Below, piece after piece: positions 41,432 to 51,631 of a DNA stretch of 64,000 nucleotides (positions are counted from its first letter, which is position 1; each line of letters begins with the position of its first letter). This DNA comes from Gemmatimonadota bacterium (GTDB lineage: Bacteria > Gemmatimonadota > Gemmatimonadetes > Gemmatimonadales > Gemmatimonadaceae), in contig JACPPC010000023.1 of NCBI GenBank assembly GCA_016191225.1, positions 1 to 64,000 of the forward strand. The letters are read 5' to 3'. The translations under genes were made by a program, and so were the position numbers. The notes under the pieces are model-generated. The model saw only the letters and a list, made by a program, of their open reading frames with translations, ran no database searches and had not been told where the DNA came from.

Positions 41432-42639
41432 CTACCGCGCCGCGGGCAGGTCCAGCTGGAAGTAGAACCGCGTCCCGCGGTCCACCACCGAGTCGACCTT
41501 CAGCTCGCTTCCCATCGCCGCGATCAGCTTGTGGCAGGTGGCCAGCCCCAGCCCCGCGCTCGAGAAGAAGTAGTCGTTGTTCTTGCCGCGCAGCCGGAAG
41601 GTCTCGAACAGGGTGTGCATCACCGACGCCGGGATGCCCCGCCCGGTGTCGGCCACCGAGAACTCCAGGCGCGTCCGGTCGAGCGGCTCCGCGGTCAACC
41701 GCACCGAGCCCTGCTCGGTGAACTTGAGCGCGTTCGTCGTCAGGTTGAGCAGCACGCGCCCGAGCGCCGCCGGGAAGCCCAGCCGGGCGTCCACCTCGGG
41801 CACCGTGGCCTCGAGCAGCAGTCCCTTCTCCTCGGCCATCGGGCGCACGATGTTGAGCGTCTGCTGCATGATGTCCGTCACCGAGAACGGGATCGGCGGG
41901 TGGTCCATCAGCCGCAGCCCGCCGCGCGCCAGCTCCATCACGTCGTTGGCCAGCCCCGACAGCCCCAGGGCCGCGCTGTACACGAGTCCCAGCTGCCGCG
42001 TCATCAGCGGCGTCACCGGGCCGCTCTGCCCGTTGCGCAGCCGCTCCGACAGGAACAGGATCGAGCCCAGCGGCGAGCGCATGTCGTGCGCCACCTCGGC
42101 CAGCAGCTTTGGCGCCTCCATGCCGGAGAGCTTGGTCAGGAACCGTTGCGTCGCGTCGAGCTCGAGCGCCACGTCCACCCGCTCGAATCCCGCCAGCACG
42201 CGCATCAGCTCGCTGCCGTCCACCGCCGGGCCCGTCTGCTCGAGCTCGTGGATGAACCGCCCGCGCACCGTGCCGCAGAGCCGGTTGGCGTGCACGAAGC
42301 TCGGCACGTCGGCGAGCATCGCGTCGCCGCCGTCGATCGCGCGGTGCAGCGCCGCCTCGAGGGCGAACAGGGCATCGCCCAGCACCGGCGACGAGATCCC
42401 GTCGGGGCGCGCCTCCTCGCCCATCTCGCAGAGCGCGTCCACGGCGCGCGTCAGCGCCTGCCACACCGGGCCGCTGCGGGGCGATGCCCGCTTGATCACG
42501 CGGCGCTCGGCGCGCTCGGGCACCGCCGCGTTGTCGGGCGGAGTGAACGCCCCCGGCAGCCGGCTCGCGGGTCCCGAGGTCCGCGCCACCGGGCCGGGAG
42601 GGCCACCCCCCGCCTCCGTGCCCCGCCGCAGCGACCCGG

Positions 42640-42643
<4 letters not shown>
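41432..42643 (-). CDS. cytoplasmic sensor histidine kinase
   Basis: The protein has 403 residues, GTG start at 42643. There is no membrane segment. The first ~170 residues are helical with no recognised sensor domain. The H-box is LLAEVAHDMRSPLGSILFLSERL (split here as LLAEVAHDMR and SPLGSILFL) with the phospho-His at about 186. The ATPase domain has the N-box LLNLTTNALKFTE, the G1 motif VADTGRGIP and G2 SSAGLGLATC. The GTG overlaps the stop of the upstream sigma-54 regulator (GTGA), so the two form a coupled two-component pair. Divergence from the polysaccharide genes suggests it controls them. The arrangement resembles the PrsK/PrsR pairs of exosortase-linked polysaccharide loci, which is only an analogy. 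Confidence 0.9.
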
Positions 42644-44187
<1,544 letters not shown>

Positions 44188-44412
44188 GAATTCGGGCCGG
44201 GCGTGGACGGAACGGGGCGGCCGGGCCTGTTGCACAGGCGCCACGGTCGCATGGACAATATCGGACAGCGCCCGCCTAGCGTCCAGCACGGCCGGGCCGC
44301 GAGGCGCCGTCTCCCCGCGAAACATATGTCCCGACGGGTGTCTGCGCACATGCGAGGTGTGACGCGGCAGCGCCACAGCGTCCATGGCGCCGTGGCCCGG
44401 CCCTTGCACACT

Positions 44413-44428
44413 TGGAGCGAATGTCGCT
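44413..44428 (+). promoter_or_regulatory. candidate sigma-54 promoter (GG-N10-GC)
   Basis: TGGAGCGAATGTCGCT has GG at 44414-44415 and GC at 44426-44427 with exactly 10 nt between. It matches TGGCACG-N4-TTGCW at TGG, CG, T, GC and W. It lies about 195 nt upstream of the tyrosine-kinase gene and next to a sigma-54 activator gene. Confidence 0.45.
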
Positions 44429-44456
44429 TACAGCCGTTCCCGGCCGGCGCTACACT
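44427..44456 (+). promoter_or_regulatory. alternative sigma-70-type promoter for the same operon
   Basis: CTTACA (44427-44432), an 18-nt spacer and TACACT (44451-44456) match the -35 and -10 consensus at about 4 of 6 positions each. It overlaps the end of the sigma-54-like site, so the two readings compete. Confidence 0.35.
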
Positions 44457-44622
44457 TCAGGCGCTGGCCAGTCCGTCGGGCCGTCGCCATTCCTGTGGCG
44501 CCAGCGCGTAGGGCGTCGTCCTTGCCTCATGTGCGGGTCCCCCGCTCGCGAACTCCCGGAAACATGAACGCGACCCGGTAGCAGGTGTACCTCCACGCGG
44601 CCTCGACCCGATTCTCCACTGA

Positions 44623-47061
44623 ATGTCCACTGAACTGATCCCCGCCGGCTCCCCGGCCGGAATGATGCAGCAGCCCCAGACGCCGATGATGCTGGCGCCG
44701 GGCTCGCACGCTCCCCCGCCGCAGTCGGGCAACCAGGTCGCGCGCCTGTTCGCCGCCGTCAAGCGGTACCGGTGGGCGGTATTGGCAGCGACCGTCGCGG
44801 GGACGATCGGCGGGGTTGTGGCGACCCGCTTCATCAAGCCGCAGTACGAGGCCTATGCGACGGTCTTCCTGTCGGGTGACACCAAGAAGGGCAATGAGGG
44901 GCCGATCCGCTCGCAGGAGATGATCCAGCAGCAGGGCTGGATCGAGCTCCTCAACTCGTTCGAGGTCACCGACCAGGTCGTCCGCCGGATCGGCCTGTTC
45001 GTGGGGACTGACTCTCCCAAGGACTCCGTCTACTTCCGAGGCTTCCAGATCAAGGAGAAGATGCTCCCGGGCGACTACACCTTGAAGACCGACAAGACCG
45101 GCAAGGCCTACGTCCTCGCGCGCGCCGGCGTGGACCTCGACAAGGGACAGTTCGGCGACTCGGTGGGGGCCAAGCTCGGCTTCATCTGGAAGCCCAAGTC
45201 GCCCGGCCCCGACAAGAACATCAAGTTCAACGTCAAGACGCCGCGTGACGCCTCGGTCGAGTTGCGCAAGCAGTTCACCGCGGTCATTCCGCAGTTCACC
45301 CCCTTCCTGCGCCTCAAGCTGATCGACGAGAACGGGGAGCGCGCCGCCACCACGCTCAACCGCTGGCTCGAGGAGTTCACCAACGTCAGCTCGCGCATCA
45401 AGAAGCGGAACATCGTCGAGTTCGCCGGCGTGCTCGAGGACCAGCTCAAGACCGCCCAGAAGCGCCTCAACGACGCCGAGACGTCGCTCGAGAACTTTCG
45501 CGTCAAGACGATCACCGAGCCCTCCGAAGTCGGCACGGCGATCTCGGCGGGCACGCAGGACACCAAGGACCCGACCTTCCGCGCCTTCTTCGACCAGAAG
45601 GTGCAGTACGAGAACATCCGACGTGACCGCGAGGCCCTCGAGAAGCTGATCGCCGACTCGCGCTCCGGCCCCAACCCGGGCGTGATCACCGCCGAGGCCC
45701 TCATCGGCCTCCCCGGCGTCGTCCAGGGGTCGCCCGCCCTCGGCGAGGCCCTCAAGGACGTCACCGAGAAGCAGGCCAAGCTGCGCGCCTTCCAGCAGGT
45801 CTACACCGACGACTACAAGGCGGTCACCGAGCTCAAGTCCGCCGTGCGCACCCTGCAGACCCAGACCATCCCGCAGGCCGCCCTCGCCATGCTCGATCAG
45901 TTGCGCCGCCAGGAAGAGGCGGTCGGCCAGCGCATCAACAGCGCCGGCGCCGAGATGCGCAAGATCCCGCAGCGCACGATCGAGGAGGGGCGCCTCCGCC
46001 GCGAGGTCGAGGTCGCGGGCATCCTCTACACCCAGCTCCTCGCCAAGTACAACGAGGCGCGGATGTCCACGGCCAACGCCGAAGCCGACGTGACCGTGCT
46101 CGACACCGCCATCGCCCCCCTCGACCCGACGCGCAACACCACGCCCGGGATCATCTTCGGCGGCATCCTCGCCGGCCTCGCCCTTGGCATCGCCGTCGCC
46201 TTCGTCCTCGACCGCCTCGACCGTCGCTTCCGCTACCCCGAGCAGGCCACCGACGAGCTCGGCCTCGAGATCGTGGGCTTCGTGCCAAGCCTCAAAGTCA
46301 ACCGCCGCGGTGAGCGCGACCCGGTGGCCACCGCGCAGGTCGTCGAGGCGTTCCGTACGCTGCGGCTGTCCCTGCAGCACCTGAGCGTGCCGAACGGCCC
46401 GGTCGTCGTGACGATCACTTCGCCCATGAGCGGCGACGGCAAGTCGCTGATCGCGTCCAACCTCGCGGTGAGTTTCGCCGAGTCGGGAATGCGCACACTG
46501 CTCATCGACGGCGACGTGCGCCGCGGGGCCCTTCACTCCGCCTTCTCGGTGCCGCAGGTGCCCGGCGTCGTCGACGTGCTCGCCGGCCGCGCCACCCTGC
46601 TCGATGCGCTCCGTCCCGAGGTCCAGCCCAACCTGGCCCTCATTCCGTGCGGCACGCGCACCGCGCGGGCTCCGGAGCTGCTCAACTCGCCCCTCGACCA
46701 GATGTTCCGCGCCCTCCGGTCGCAGTACGACGTGATCGTCGTCGACTCGCCCCCACTCGGTGCGGGAGCCGACTCGCTGGCCCTGGCAATCGTCGCGGGC
46801 GCCACTTGCATCGTCCTGCGCGCCGGGGAGACCGACCGGAAGATGGCCGATGCGAAGCTGCGCGTGATGGACAAGCTCCCCGTTCGCGTGCTGGGGGCGA
46901 TCCTCAATGACGTGACGCCGGACGGCGAGTACGCCTACTACTCGTACCTCTCCGAGTACTACCAGGAGGACCGCGAGCCCGAGGCCGAGCCGCCGCGCGA
47001 GATGACCGAGGAGATGCGGCTCTCCCGGTCGGGGATCGTGCGGCAGGACATCGAGGACTGA
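44623..47061 (+). CDS. polysaccharide co-polymerase / tyrosine autokinase (Wzz-BY-kinase)
   Basis: The protein has 812 residues. It has a cytoplasmic Pro/Gln-rich N-terminus, a first membrane span near 50-70 and a Wzz-type periplasmic region with long coiled coils (about 270-480, LKTAQKRLNDAETSLENF). A second span lies near 510-530 (GIIFGGILAGLALGIAVAF). The kinase then follows, with Walker A SGDGKS (Lys about 607), Walker A' LLIDGDVRRG and Walker B VIVVDSPP. A Tyr cluster (EYAYYSYLSEYY) in the tail is the usual autophosphorylation site. It regulates chain length and export of the polysaccharide. It is first gene of the plus-strand cluster. Confidence 0.93.
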   Translation: MSTELIPAGSPAGMMQQPQTPMMLAPGSHAPPPQSGNQVARLFAAVKRYRWAVLAATVAGTIGGVVATRFIKPQYEAYATVFLSGDTKKGNEGPIRSQEMIQQQGWIELLNSFEVTDQVVRRIGLFVGTDSPKDSVYFRGFQIKEKMLPGDYTLKTDKTGKAYVLARAGVDLDKGQFGDSVGAKLGFIWKPKSPGPDKNIKFNVKTPRDASVELRKQFTAVIPQFTPFLRLKLIDENGERAATTLNRWLEEFTNVSSRIKKRNIVEFAGVLEDQLKTAQKRLNDAETSLENFRVKTITEPSEVGTAISAGTQDTKDPTFRAFFDQKVQYENIRRDREALEKLIADSRSGPNPGVITAEALIGLPGVVQGSPALGEALKDVTEKQAKLRAFQQVYTDDYKAVTELKSAVRTLQTQTIPQAALAMLDQLRRQEEAVGQRINSAGAEMRKIPQRTIEEGRLRREVEVAGILYTQLLAKYNEARMSTANAEADVTVLDTAIAPLDPTRNTTPGIIFGGILAGLALGIAVAFVLDRLDRRFRYPEQATDELGLEIVGFVPSLKVNRRGERDPVATAQVVEAFRTLRLSLQHLSVPNGPVVVTITSPMSGDGKSLIASNLAVSFAESGMRTLLIDGDVRRGALHSAFSVPQVPGVVDVLAGRATLLDALRPEVQPNLALIPCGTRTARAPELLNSPLDQMFRALRSQYDVIVVDSPPLGAGADSLALAIVAGATCIVLRAGETDRKMADAKLRVMDKLPVRVLGAILNDVTPDGEYAYYSYLSEYYQEDREPEAEPPREMTEEMRLSRSGIVRQDIED

Positions 47062-47195
47062 CGCCCGGCGCGCTGCGGTTCGGCGACCCGTCCCGGATCG
47101 AGCACGGCGGGCTTCGCTGGCGCCTCTCGCGCTGGTGGTCGGCGCTGCTCCTCCCGCGACTCGCGTGGGCCGAGCGGCTCGGGCTCACCCTCACC

Positions 47196-48008
47196 GTGCA
47201 CAACGGCTGGGGCTCCCCCGGCGACACGATCTCCACCGGCACCCTCGTGCGGCAGGTCCACGAGCGCTTTCCGCGCCTGCGCATCAACGTCGTCACGCGA
47301 CACGCCGAGCTGCTCGCCCACGAGCCGGCGATCGCCACGCTGAACGCGCCCCCCACGGCGCTGCACCTCACCTTCTGGTACCCCGGGCTGCTGCGGCGAA
47401 AGGCGCGCACCGGGAGCGTGCTCGAGGAGTCGTCGGCGGCGCTGGGCGGGATGGCCCTCGAGTACCGGGCCCGCGTGACCCTCACCGATGCCGAGCGCGC
47501 CTGGGGCGAGGAACAGCTGGCCTTCCTCCCGGCCCCCCGCATCGCCTTCAACACGAAGAGCAAGGAAGTGGTCAAGGACTGGCCCGAGGAGCGCTGGGCT
47601 GCCACCCTGCGCGACCTCGCCGCGCAAGGCTGCTCCCTCGTCCACCTGGGCGACGACCGCGAGCCCGCCTTTCCCGGCGTCACGCGCCTCGCCGGGCGGC
47701 TGGACCTGCGCGAGTCGATGGCCGTGCTCGCCGCCGTGCAGCTCCACATGGGGCCGGATTCCTTCCTGATGCACGCCGCCAACGGCCTCGGCGTCCGCTC
47801 GGTGATCGTCTTCGGCGGCTCCCGCCCCGCCGCCTGCCTCGGCTACCCCGGCAACGAGAACCTCGACGTGGAGATCGACTGCGGTCCCTGCTGGCTGCAC
47901 AGCTCCAAGGGCGAGCAGTGCCCGCGCGGCCTGGCCTGCCTGCAAATGATCACCCCGGCGCAGGTCGTGGCGGCGGCGGGCCGCCTGCTCGCGCGCACGA
48001 CGGCGTGA
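47196..48008 (+). CDS. glycosyltransferase family 9-like protein (start uncertain)
   Basis: At least 270 residues. The nucleotide-sugar/heptosyltransferase-like GT9 features are GWGSPGDTISTGTLVRQV at the start, RIAFNTKSKEVVKDWPEERW, and MGPDSFLMHAANGLGVRSVIVFGGS near residue 190. A Cys-rich segment (CGPCWLHSSKGEQCPRGLACL) could bind a metal. GTG at 47196 is the first standard start. The frame is open with coding-like composition back to 47058, where CTG overlaps the stop of the kinase. The first strand of the fold (RLGLTLTV) lies before the GTG, so the true protein may be up to 46 residues longer. It transfers a sugar during polysaccharide assembly. Confidence 0.75.
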   Translation: MHNGWGSPGDTISTGTLVRQVHERFPRLRINVVTRHAELLAHEPAIATLNAPPTALHLTFWYPGLLRRKARTGSVLEESSAALGGMALEYRARVTLTDAERAWGEEQLAFLPAPRIAFNTKSKEVVKDWPEERWAATLRDLAAQGCSLVHLGDDREPAFPGVTRLAGRLDLRESMAVLAAVQLHMGPDSFLMHAANGLGVRSVIVFGGSRPAACLGYPGNENLDVEIDCGPCWLHSSKGEQCPRGLACLQMITPAQVVAAAGRLLARTTA

Positions 48009-48039
48009 AAAACCCGCGCCGGCTCGAGGCCGGCGCGGG
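48007..48039 (-). terminator. intrinsic terminator of the receiver-GGDEF gene
   Basis: On the minus strand an 11-bp stem CCCGCGCCGGC/GCCGGCGCGGG (48039-48029 with 48023-48013, loop CTCGA) is followed by TTTTT (48012-48008). It lies between convergent genes and is also just after the GT9 stop codon. The T tract is only on the minus strand. Confidence 0.8.
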
Positions 48040-48065
48040 CGGGACAGGCGCCTGGTGCCGTGCGG

Positions 48066-49019
48066 CTACTGCAGGTACTTGACCGGCAGGTCGCTGAAGG
48101 CGTTCACCTGGGTCGGGGCGCCCTCGCCGGTGCGTGCGTACGCGAGCGCCTTGGTCGCGCGCACGAGGAGCTCGTCCACGTCGATCGCCGAGTCCTGCAG
48201 GTTGGGCACGGCGCAGTAGCCGGCACGGATCGAGATCGGCCGGGTGACGCCGCCGAGGCTCACCGGCGACGACTCCACGGCGACCTTGAGGCGGTCGAGC
48301 AGGCGCAGCACGCCGTCGACTTCGGTGGCGGGGGCCACGATCGCGAACTCCGACTGCCCCACCCGTCCGATCGCGTCCGAGAGGCGGCTGCAGCGGCGGA
48401 GGATTTCGGCGAGGTGGTCGACCACGATCCCCATGAACTCGTCCGACGACTCGGAGGGAACGACCGCGGGCGACTGCGCGGCAACCGCCACGGCCGCCAT
48501 CGGGCCGCGGCGGCGGACCGCCTCGGCACCCATCTCGCGGGCCCGCCGGGCGAGGCCACGGGGGCTGTACAGCCCCGTCGCCGCGTCCACCATGCTCTCC
48601 TCGCGCACGCGGTCGATCTCGCGCTTGGCGCGCACGTAGTTCTCGAGGCGCAGCAGGAGGAGCTCGGCGTCGAGGGGCTGGCCCCACACCTCCCAGGCGC
48701 CGGCACGATGCGCGGCCAGCCGCTCGCTGCGCGACTCGAGGCGCGTGGTCGCGACCACGATCGGGATGCTCGGCCCGACTTGCGGGTCGATGCGCAGGGC
48801 CTCGCAGATCTCCACCGACGTCATGTCATGCATCGACGACTCGATGATGATCACGTCGGGCTGGATCACTCGGGCGAGTTCGAGTGTCTGCTGCCCGCTG
48901 AACGATCGGAGGACCGCGTAGCCTTCGGGACCGAGAATGCTCTCGATCGAGCGGAGCGACCATTCCTGGTTGTCCGCGACGAGCACCACGGGTGGGCGGA
49001 GCGATCTGCTGTCGGTCAT
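48066..49019 (-). CDS. degenerate receiver + degenerate GGDEF protein
   Basis: The protein has 317 residues. The N-terminal receiver-like domain (about 10-130) has VLVADNQEWS instead of a double acidic patch. Glu60 replaces the phospho-acceptor Asp (PDVIIIESSM), and a Gln stands where the conserved Lys is expected (WGQPLDAELL). The C-terminal domain (about 145-310) keeps the GGDEF fold outline (DAATGLYSPRGL), but its signature is GQSEF, so neither diguanylate cyclase activity nor normal phosphorylation is expected. It is probably a constitutive or ligand-sensing adaptor. It is transcribed against the polysaccharide genes. Confidence 0.8.
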   Translation of the reverse strand: MTDSRSLRPPVVLVADNQEWSLRSIESILGPEGYAVLRSFSGQQTLELARVIQPDVIIIESSMHDMTSVEICEALRIDPQVGPSIPIVVATTRLESRSERLAAHRAGAWEVWGQPLDAELLLLRLENYVRAKREIDRVREESMVDAATGLYSPRGLARRAREMGAEAVRRRGPMAAVAVAAQSPAVVPSESSDEFMGIVVDHLAEILRRCSRLSDAIGRVGQSEFAIVAPATEVDGVLRLLDRLKVAVESSPVSLGGVTRPISIRAGYCAVPNLQDSAIDVDELLVRATKALAYARTGEGAPTQVNAFSDLPVKYLQ

Positions 49020-49624
49020 TTCGTCGCCAGGGCCGCGCGTCGCGAAGAAGGGAAATGGGGACTGAATCGACCTGCCGGGACAGGACGAGCAATTCCCGAT
49101 TGTGATACACTCGTGACGCAAGGTTCATGCAGCGGCGGCGACATTGCACAACTCTTTACTGCGCAAGCGGATGACCAGAAAGGCTGCCTGGCGTCGGCGC
49201 AGGGATGCTGTGGGAGCTCCACAGATGATTGCGGCACGCGTCCCACGGTTTTTCGCCGATTTGTGACTCGTGTCACGATACTGTACACCTGTTTGCGGTC
49301 CCGCTTTCTCACCGAGCATCGAGCGAGTTCTGCGAAAACACATGTCTTGGAGCATGTGCCGCTGATCGCCCGACTGGCCATAGCAGGCGATGTTCTTGGT
49401 ACCTGCCGATGACGGTCGCCGCCTTCGACCCCAAACTGTTGCAATCATGCAACGTCGCTACAGCGGCGCCAAGCACGGCGCATTCGCAGTAAAGTCCCAA
49501 ACCGTTACTTGCCAACTACTTGGCCGCTGGACAGGTTTTGTTCCCCGTTGAGCACACGAGGTGCATGGATAGTGGGCGTAGCTGGTGCGCTCCGACGAAC
49601 CTCGCAACCGGGACATCCACGAGC
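49020..49624. other. 605-bp regulatory intergenic region with inverted repeats
   Basis: No gene is seen; short open frames lack coding bias. GC is visibly lower than in the flanks. Four inverted repeats occur: CTGTGG/CCACAG (49208-49224), GTGAC/GTCAC (49263-49276), CACATG/CATGTG (49339-49358) and GTTGCA/TGCAAC (49438-49453). It separates the divergent receiver-GGDEF gene from the priming transferase and probably controls both. Confidence 0.55.
49262..49277 (+). promoter_or_regulatory. CRP/FNR-like palindrome
   Basis: TGTGACTCGTGTCACG matches TGTGA-N6-TCACA at 9 of 10 specified positions. It is immediately followed by ATACTGT, a possible -10. The target could be the priming transferase (363 nt to the start) or the receiver-GGDEF gene (243 nt). 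Confidence 0.5.
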
Positions 49625-50431
49625 ATGGATCGAGCCATCGACGCCACGAGTTCAGCCCAGCTGGGCGCAGTGCAGAGCCGCCGCGCTGTCGCGCTCGGCG
49701 GCCCCGCCGATGTGGCCAGCGGACTGGAGTTCGTGCGCGAGAGCTCGACCACGGGCAGCCGGCGGAGCGGGGGGTTCGAGCCGCGGGCGCGCTCCGAGGT
49801 GGTCGACCGTGGGGTGAACCTCACCCTCGCCTCGGTCGCCACGCTCCTCGTCGCGCCGGTCATGCTGATGGTTGCACTCGCGGTGATGCTGACGTCGCCC
49901 GGGCCCGTGATGTACACGCAAACGCGCGTCGGCCGCGACCGCCGGCGTCCAGGCGGAAGGCCCGGGAGCGACCGGCGCCGGGCGAACTCGGGCGGCGAGT
50001 TGTTCACGATCTTCAAGTTCCGCTCGATGCGCACCGACGCCGAAACGGGGGGCACAGCGGTCTGGGCGGTTCAGAATGACCCCCGCGTGACGCCGATCGG
50101 CAACTTCCTGCGCCGCTCGCGCCTCGACGAGCTGCCGCAGCTGCTCAACGTGATCAAGGGCGACATGAACATCGTCGGCCCGCGCCCGGAGCGTCCGCAG
50201 ATCTTCAACGAGCTGGCGGGCCAGATTCCCGAGTACTCGCTGCGGGCCCTCGCCAAGCCCGGAATCACGGGGCTGGCGCAGATCAACCACACGTACGACA
50301 CCTGCATCGAGAGCGTGCGCGTGAAGGTCCGCTACGACCTCGAGTACCTGCAGTCGGCGTCGGTCTGGACGGACCTGCGGATCATGGCGATGACGATTCC
50401 CGTGATGCTGCTGCGCAAGGGCGGCTGGTAG
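49625..50431 (+). CDS. priming sugar transferase (undecaprenyl-phosphate sugar phosphotransferase)
   Basis: The protein has 268 residues. After a variable N-terminus of about 55 residues there is a membrane hairpin ([23 protein letters not shown]). The bacterial sugar transferase core follows: [48 protein letters not shown], and VGPRPERP with [11 protein letters not shown]. It is of the short PglC/WcaJ-C type, without the four-helix N-domain. It loads the first sugar-1-phosphate on undecaprenyl phosphate. In-frame starts at 49520 and 49565 exist, but codon bias becomes coding-like only from 49625. It heads the second half of the cluster. Confidence 0.88.
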   Translation: MDRAIDATSSAQLGAVQSRRAVALGGPADVASGLEFVRESSTTGSRRSGGFEPRARSEVVDRGVNLTLASVATLLVAPVMLMVALAVMLTSPGPVMYTQTRVGRDRRRPGGRPGSDRRRANSGGELFTIFKFRSMRTDAETGGTAVWAVQNDPRVTPIGNFLRRSRLDELPQLLNVIKGDMNIVGPRPERPQIFNELAGQIPEYSLRALAKPGITGLAQINHTYDTCIESVRVKVRYDLEYLQSASVWTDLRIMAMTIPVMLLRKGGW

Positions 50432-50450
50432 GGGCGGTCGCGGCGGTTCG

Positions 50451-50478
50451 TTGCCCGGGTCGTGGCAGCCGTTACCTT
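50451..50478 (+). promoter_or_regulatory. candidate promoter, TTGCCC-N16-TACCTT
   Basis: TTGCCC (50451-50456) and TACCTT (50473-50478) lie before the ATG at 50488. Only 9 nt separate the -10 from the start codon, so the transcript would be leaderless or nearly so. Confidence 0.4.
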
Positions 50479-50487
50479 CCCGATCGC

Positions 50488-51630
50488 ATGTCGTCGCGCA
50501 AGATCCGGATCGCGTTCTGCCTCGACAACCTTGAGGTCGGTGGGACCGAGACGAACGCCGTCCGGACCGCCGAGCGCCTGGACAAGTCGCGGTTCGACGC
50601 GTTGCTCTGCTCCCTCCGGCCGTCGGGGCCGCTGAGGGCGCGATTCGAGGCGGCCGGGGTGCCGGTGCATCCTTTTCACCTGCGGGGCCTCGTCTCGGTG
50701 AGCGCCCTCACCGAGGGGCGCCGGCTGGCACAGTTGCTCCGTCACGAGGGTATCTCCATCGTGCATGCGCACGACCGCTACAGCAACGTGTTTGCGGCCC
50801 CCTGGGCCGCCGGGGCGGGGGCCGCGCTGGTGACCAGCAAGCGCTGGGGCGCCAGCACGCGCGCGCACGCCCTGCTCAACCGGCTGGCCTGGCGCCGCTC
50901 CGACCGGGTGCTCGCCAACAGCGCCGCTGTGGCCCGGTCGCTCGTCTCGGAGGACAATGTCCCGGCGGGCAAGGTGGTGACGATCCCGAACTTCCTCGAC
51001 GACGAAGATTTCGCGGTTCCCGCCGCGGCCGGGCGCGAGGCCGGGCGCAAGGCGCTGGGGATCCCCGCCGATGCTCTGGTGGTGGGCATCGTCGCCAACC
51101 TCCGGCCGATCAAGGACCAGGCCATCCTTGTGCGCGCCATCGCGCAGCTCGCACCGTCGCACCCGGGGCTGGTGCTCGTGATGGTGGGGGAGGGGGAGTC
51201 GCGGGCGCCGTTGGCCGCCCTCGCCGCCGAGGTCGGGATCGCGGACAGGGTGGTGATGACCGGCGCCCGCCCCGATGGCCGACGCCTGCACGCCCTGTTC
51301 GATGTCGGCGTGCTGTGTTCGCGGTCGGAGGGCTTCCCCAACACGGTGATCGAGGCGATGGCGGCCGGGCGCCCCGTGGTCGGCACGAACGTGGGGGGAA
51401 TCCCGGACGCCATCGTGCCCGGCGAAACGGGGCTGCTGGTGCCCGTGGGCGACGCGCCGGCGCTGGCGTCGGCGATCGGTGCGCTGCTGGCCGCGCCGGG
51501 GCTGCGCGCGACGATGGGCGCTGCGGGGCAGGCCCGGGCACGGGCGCAGTATGCCGCGGCCTCGGTGCTCGGGCGGTTGCACGAGCTGTACGAGCGGCTC
51601 GCGGCCGCGCGGGCGCGGGCGGTGGCCTGA
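50488..51630 (+). CDS. GT4 family glycosyltransferase
   Basis: The protein has 380 residues with a GT-B fold. The N-terminal domain has NLEVGGTETNAVR and VHAHDRYSN. The C-terminal donor domain has GIVANLRPIKDQ, VMVGEGESRAPL and the E-x7-E motif in SEGFPNTVIEAMAAGRPVV. It transfers a nucleotide-activated sugar to the growing lipid-linked unit at the inner face of the membrane. It is followed 1 nt later by the Wzy-like gene. Confidence 0.92.
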   Translation: MSSRKIRIAFCLDNLEVGGTETNAVRTAERLDKSRFDALLCSLRPSGPLRARFEAAGVPVHPFHLRGLVSVSALTEGRRLAQLLRHEGISIVHAHDRYSNVFAAPWAAGAGAALVTSKRWGASTRAHALLNRLAWRRSDRVLANSAAVARSLVSEDNVPAGKVVTIPNFLDDEDFAVPAAAGREAGRKALGIPADALVVGIVANLRPIKDQAILVRAIAQLAPSHPGLVLVMVGEGESRAPLAALAAEVGIADRVVMTGARPDGRRLHALFDVGVLCSRSEGFPNTVIEAMAAGRPVVGTNVGGIPDAIVPGETGLLVPVGDAPALASAIGALLAAPGLRATMGAAGQARARAQYAAASVLGRLHELYERLAAARARAVA

Positions 51631-51631
51631 G

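Larger units (their letters stand above)
44188..44622. other. 435-bp divergent intergenic region
   Basis: It holds no gene. It carries the candidate sigma-54 and sigma-70 promoters of the polysaccharide operon on the plus strand. On the minus strand a TATTGT (44260-44255) could be a -10 for the regulator. GC-rich palindromic stretches such as CCATGGCGCCGTGG (44383-44396) could be activator sites. Confidence 0.4.

Noticed and set aside
49125-49515. Small ORFs of 68-107 codons in the 49020-49624 intergenic region
   Set aside because: Several overlap on both strands, codon bias is absent, Cys/His/Ser content is random-like and no ribosome-binding site fits. Regulatory DNA is the better reading.
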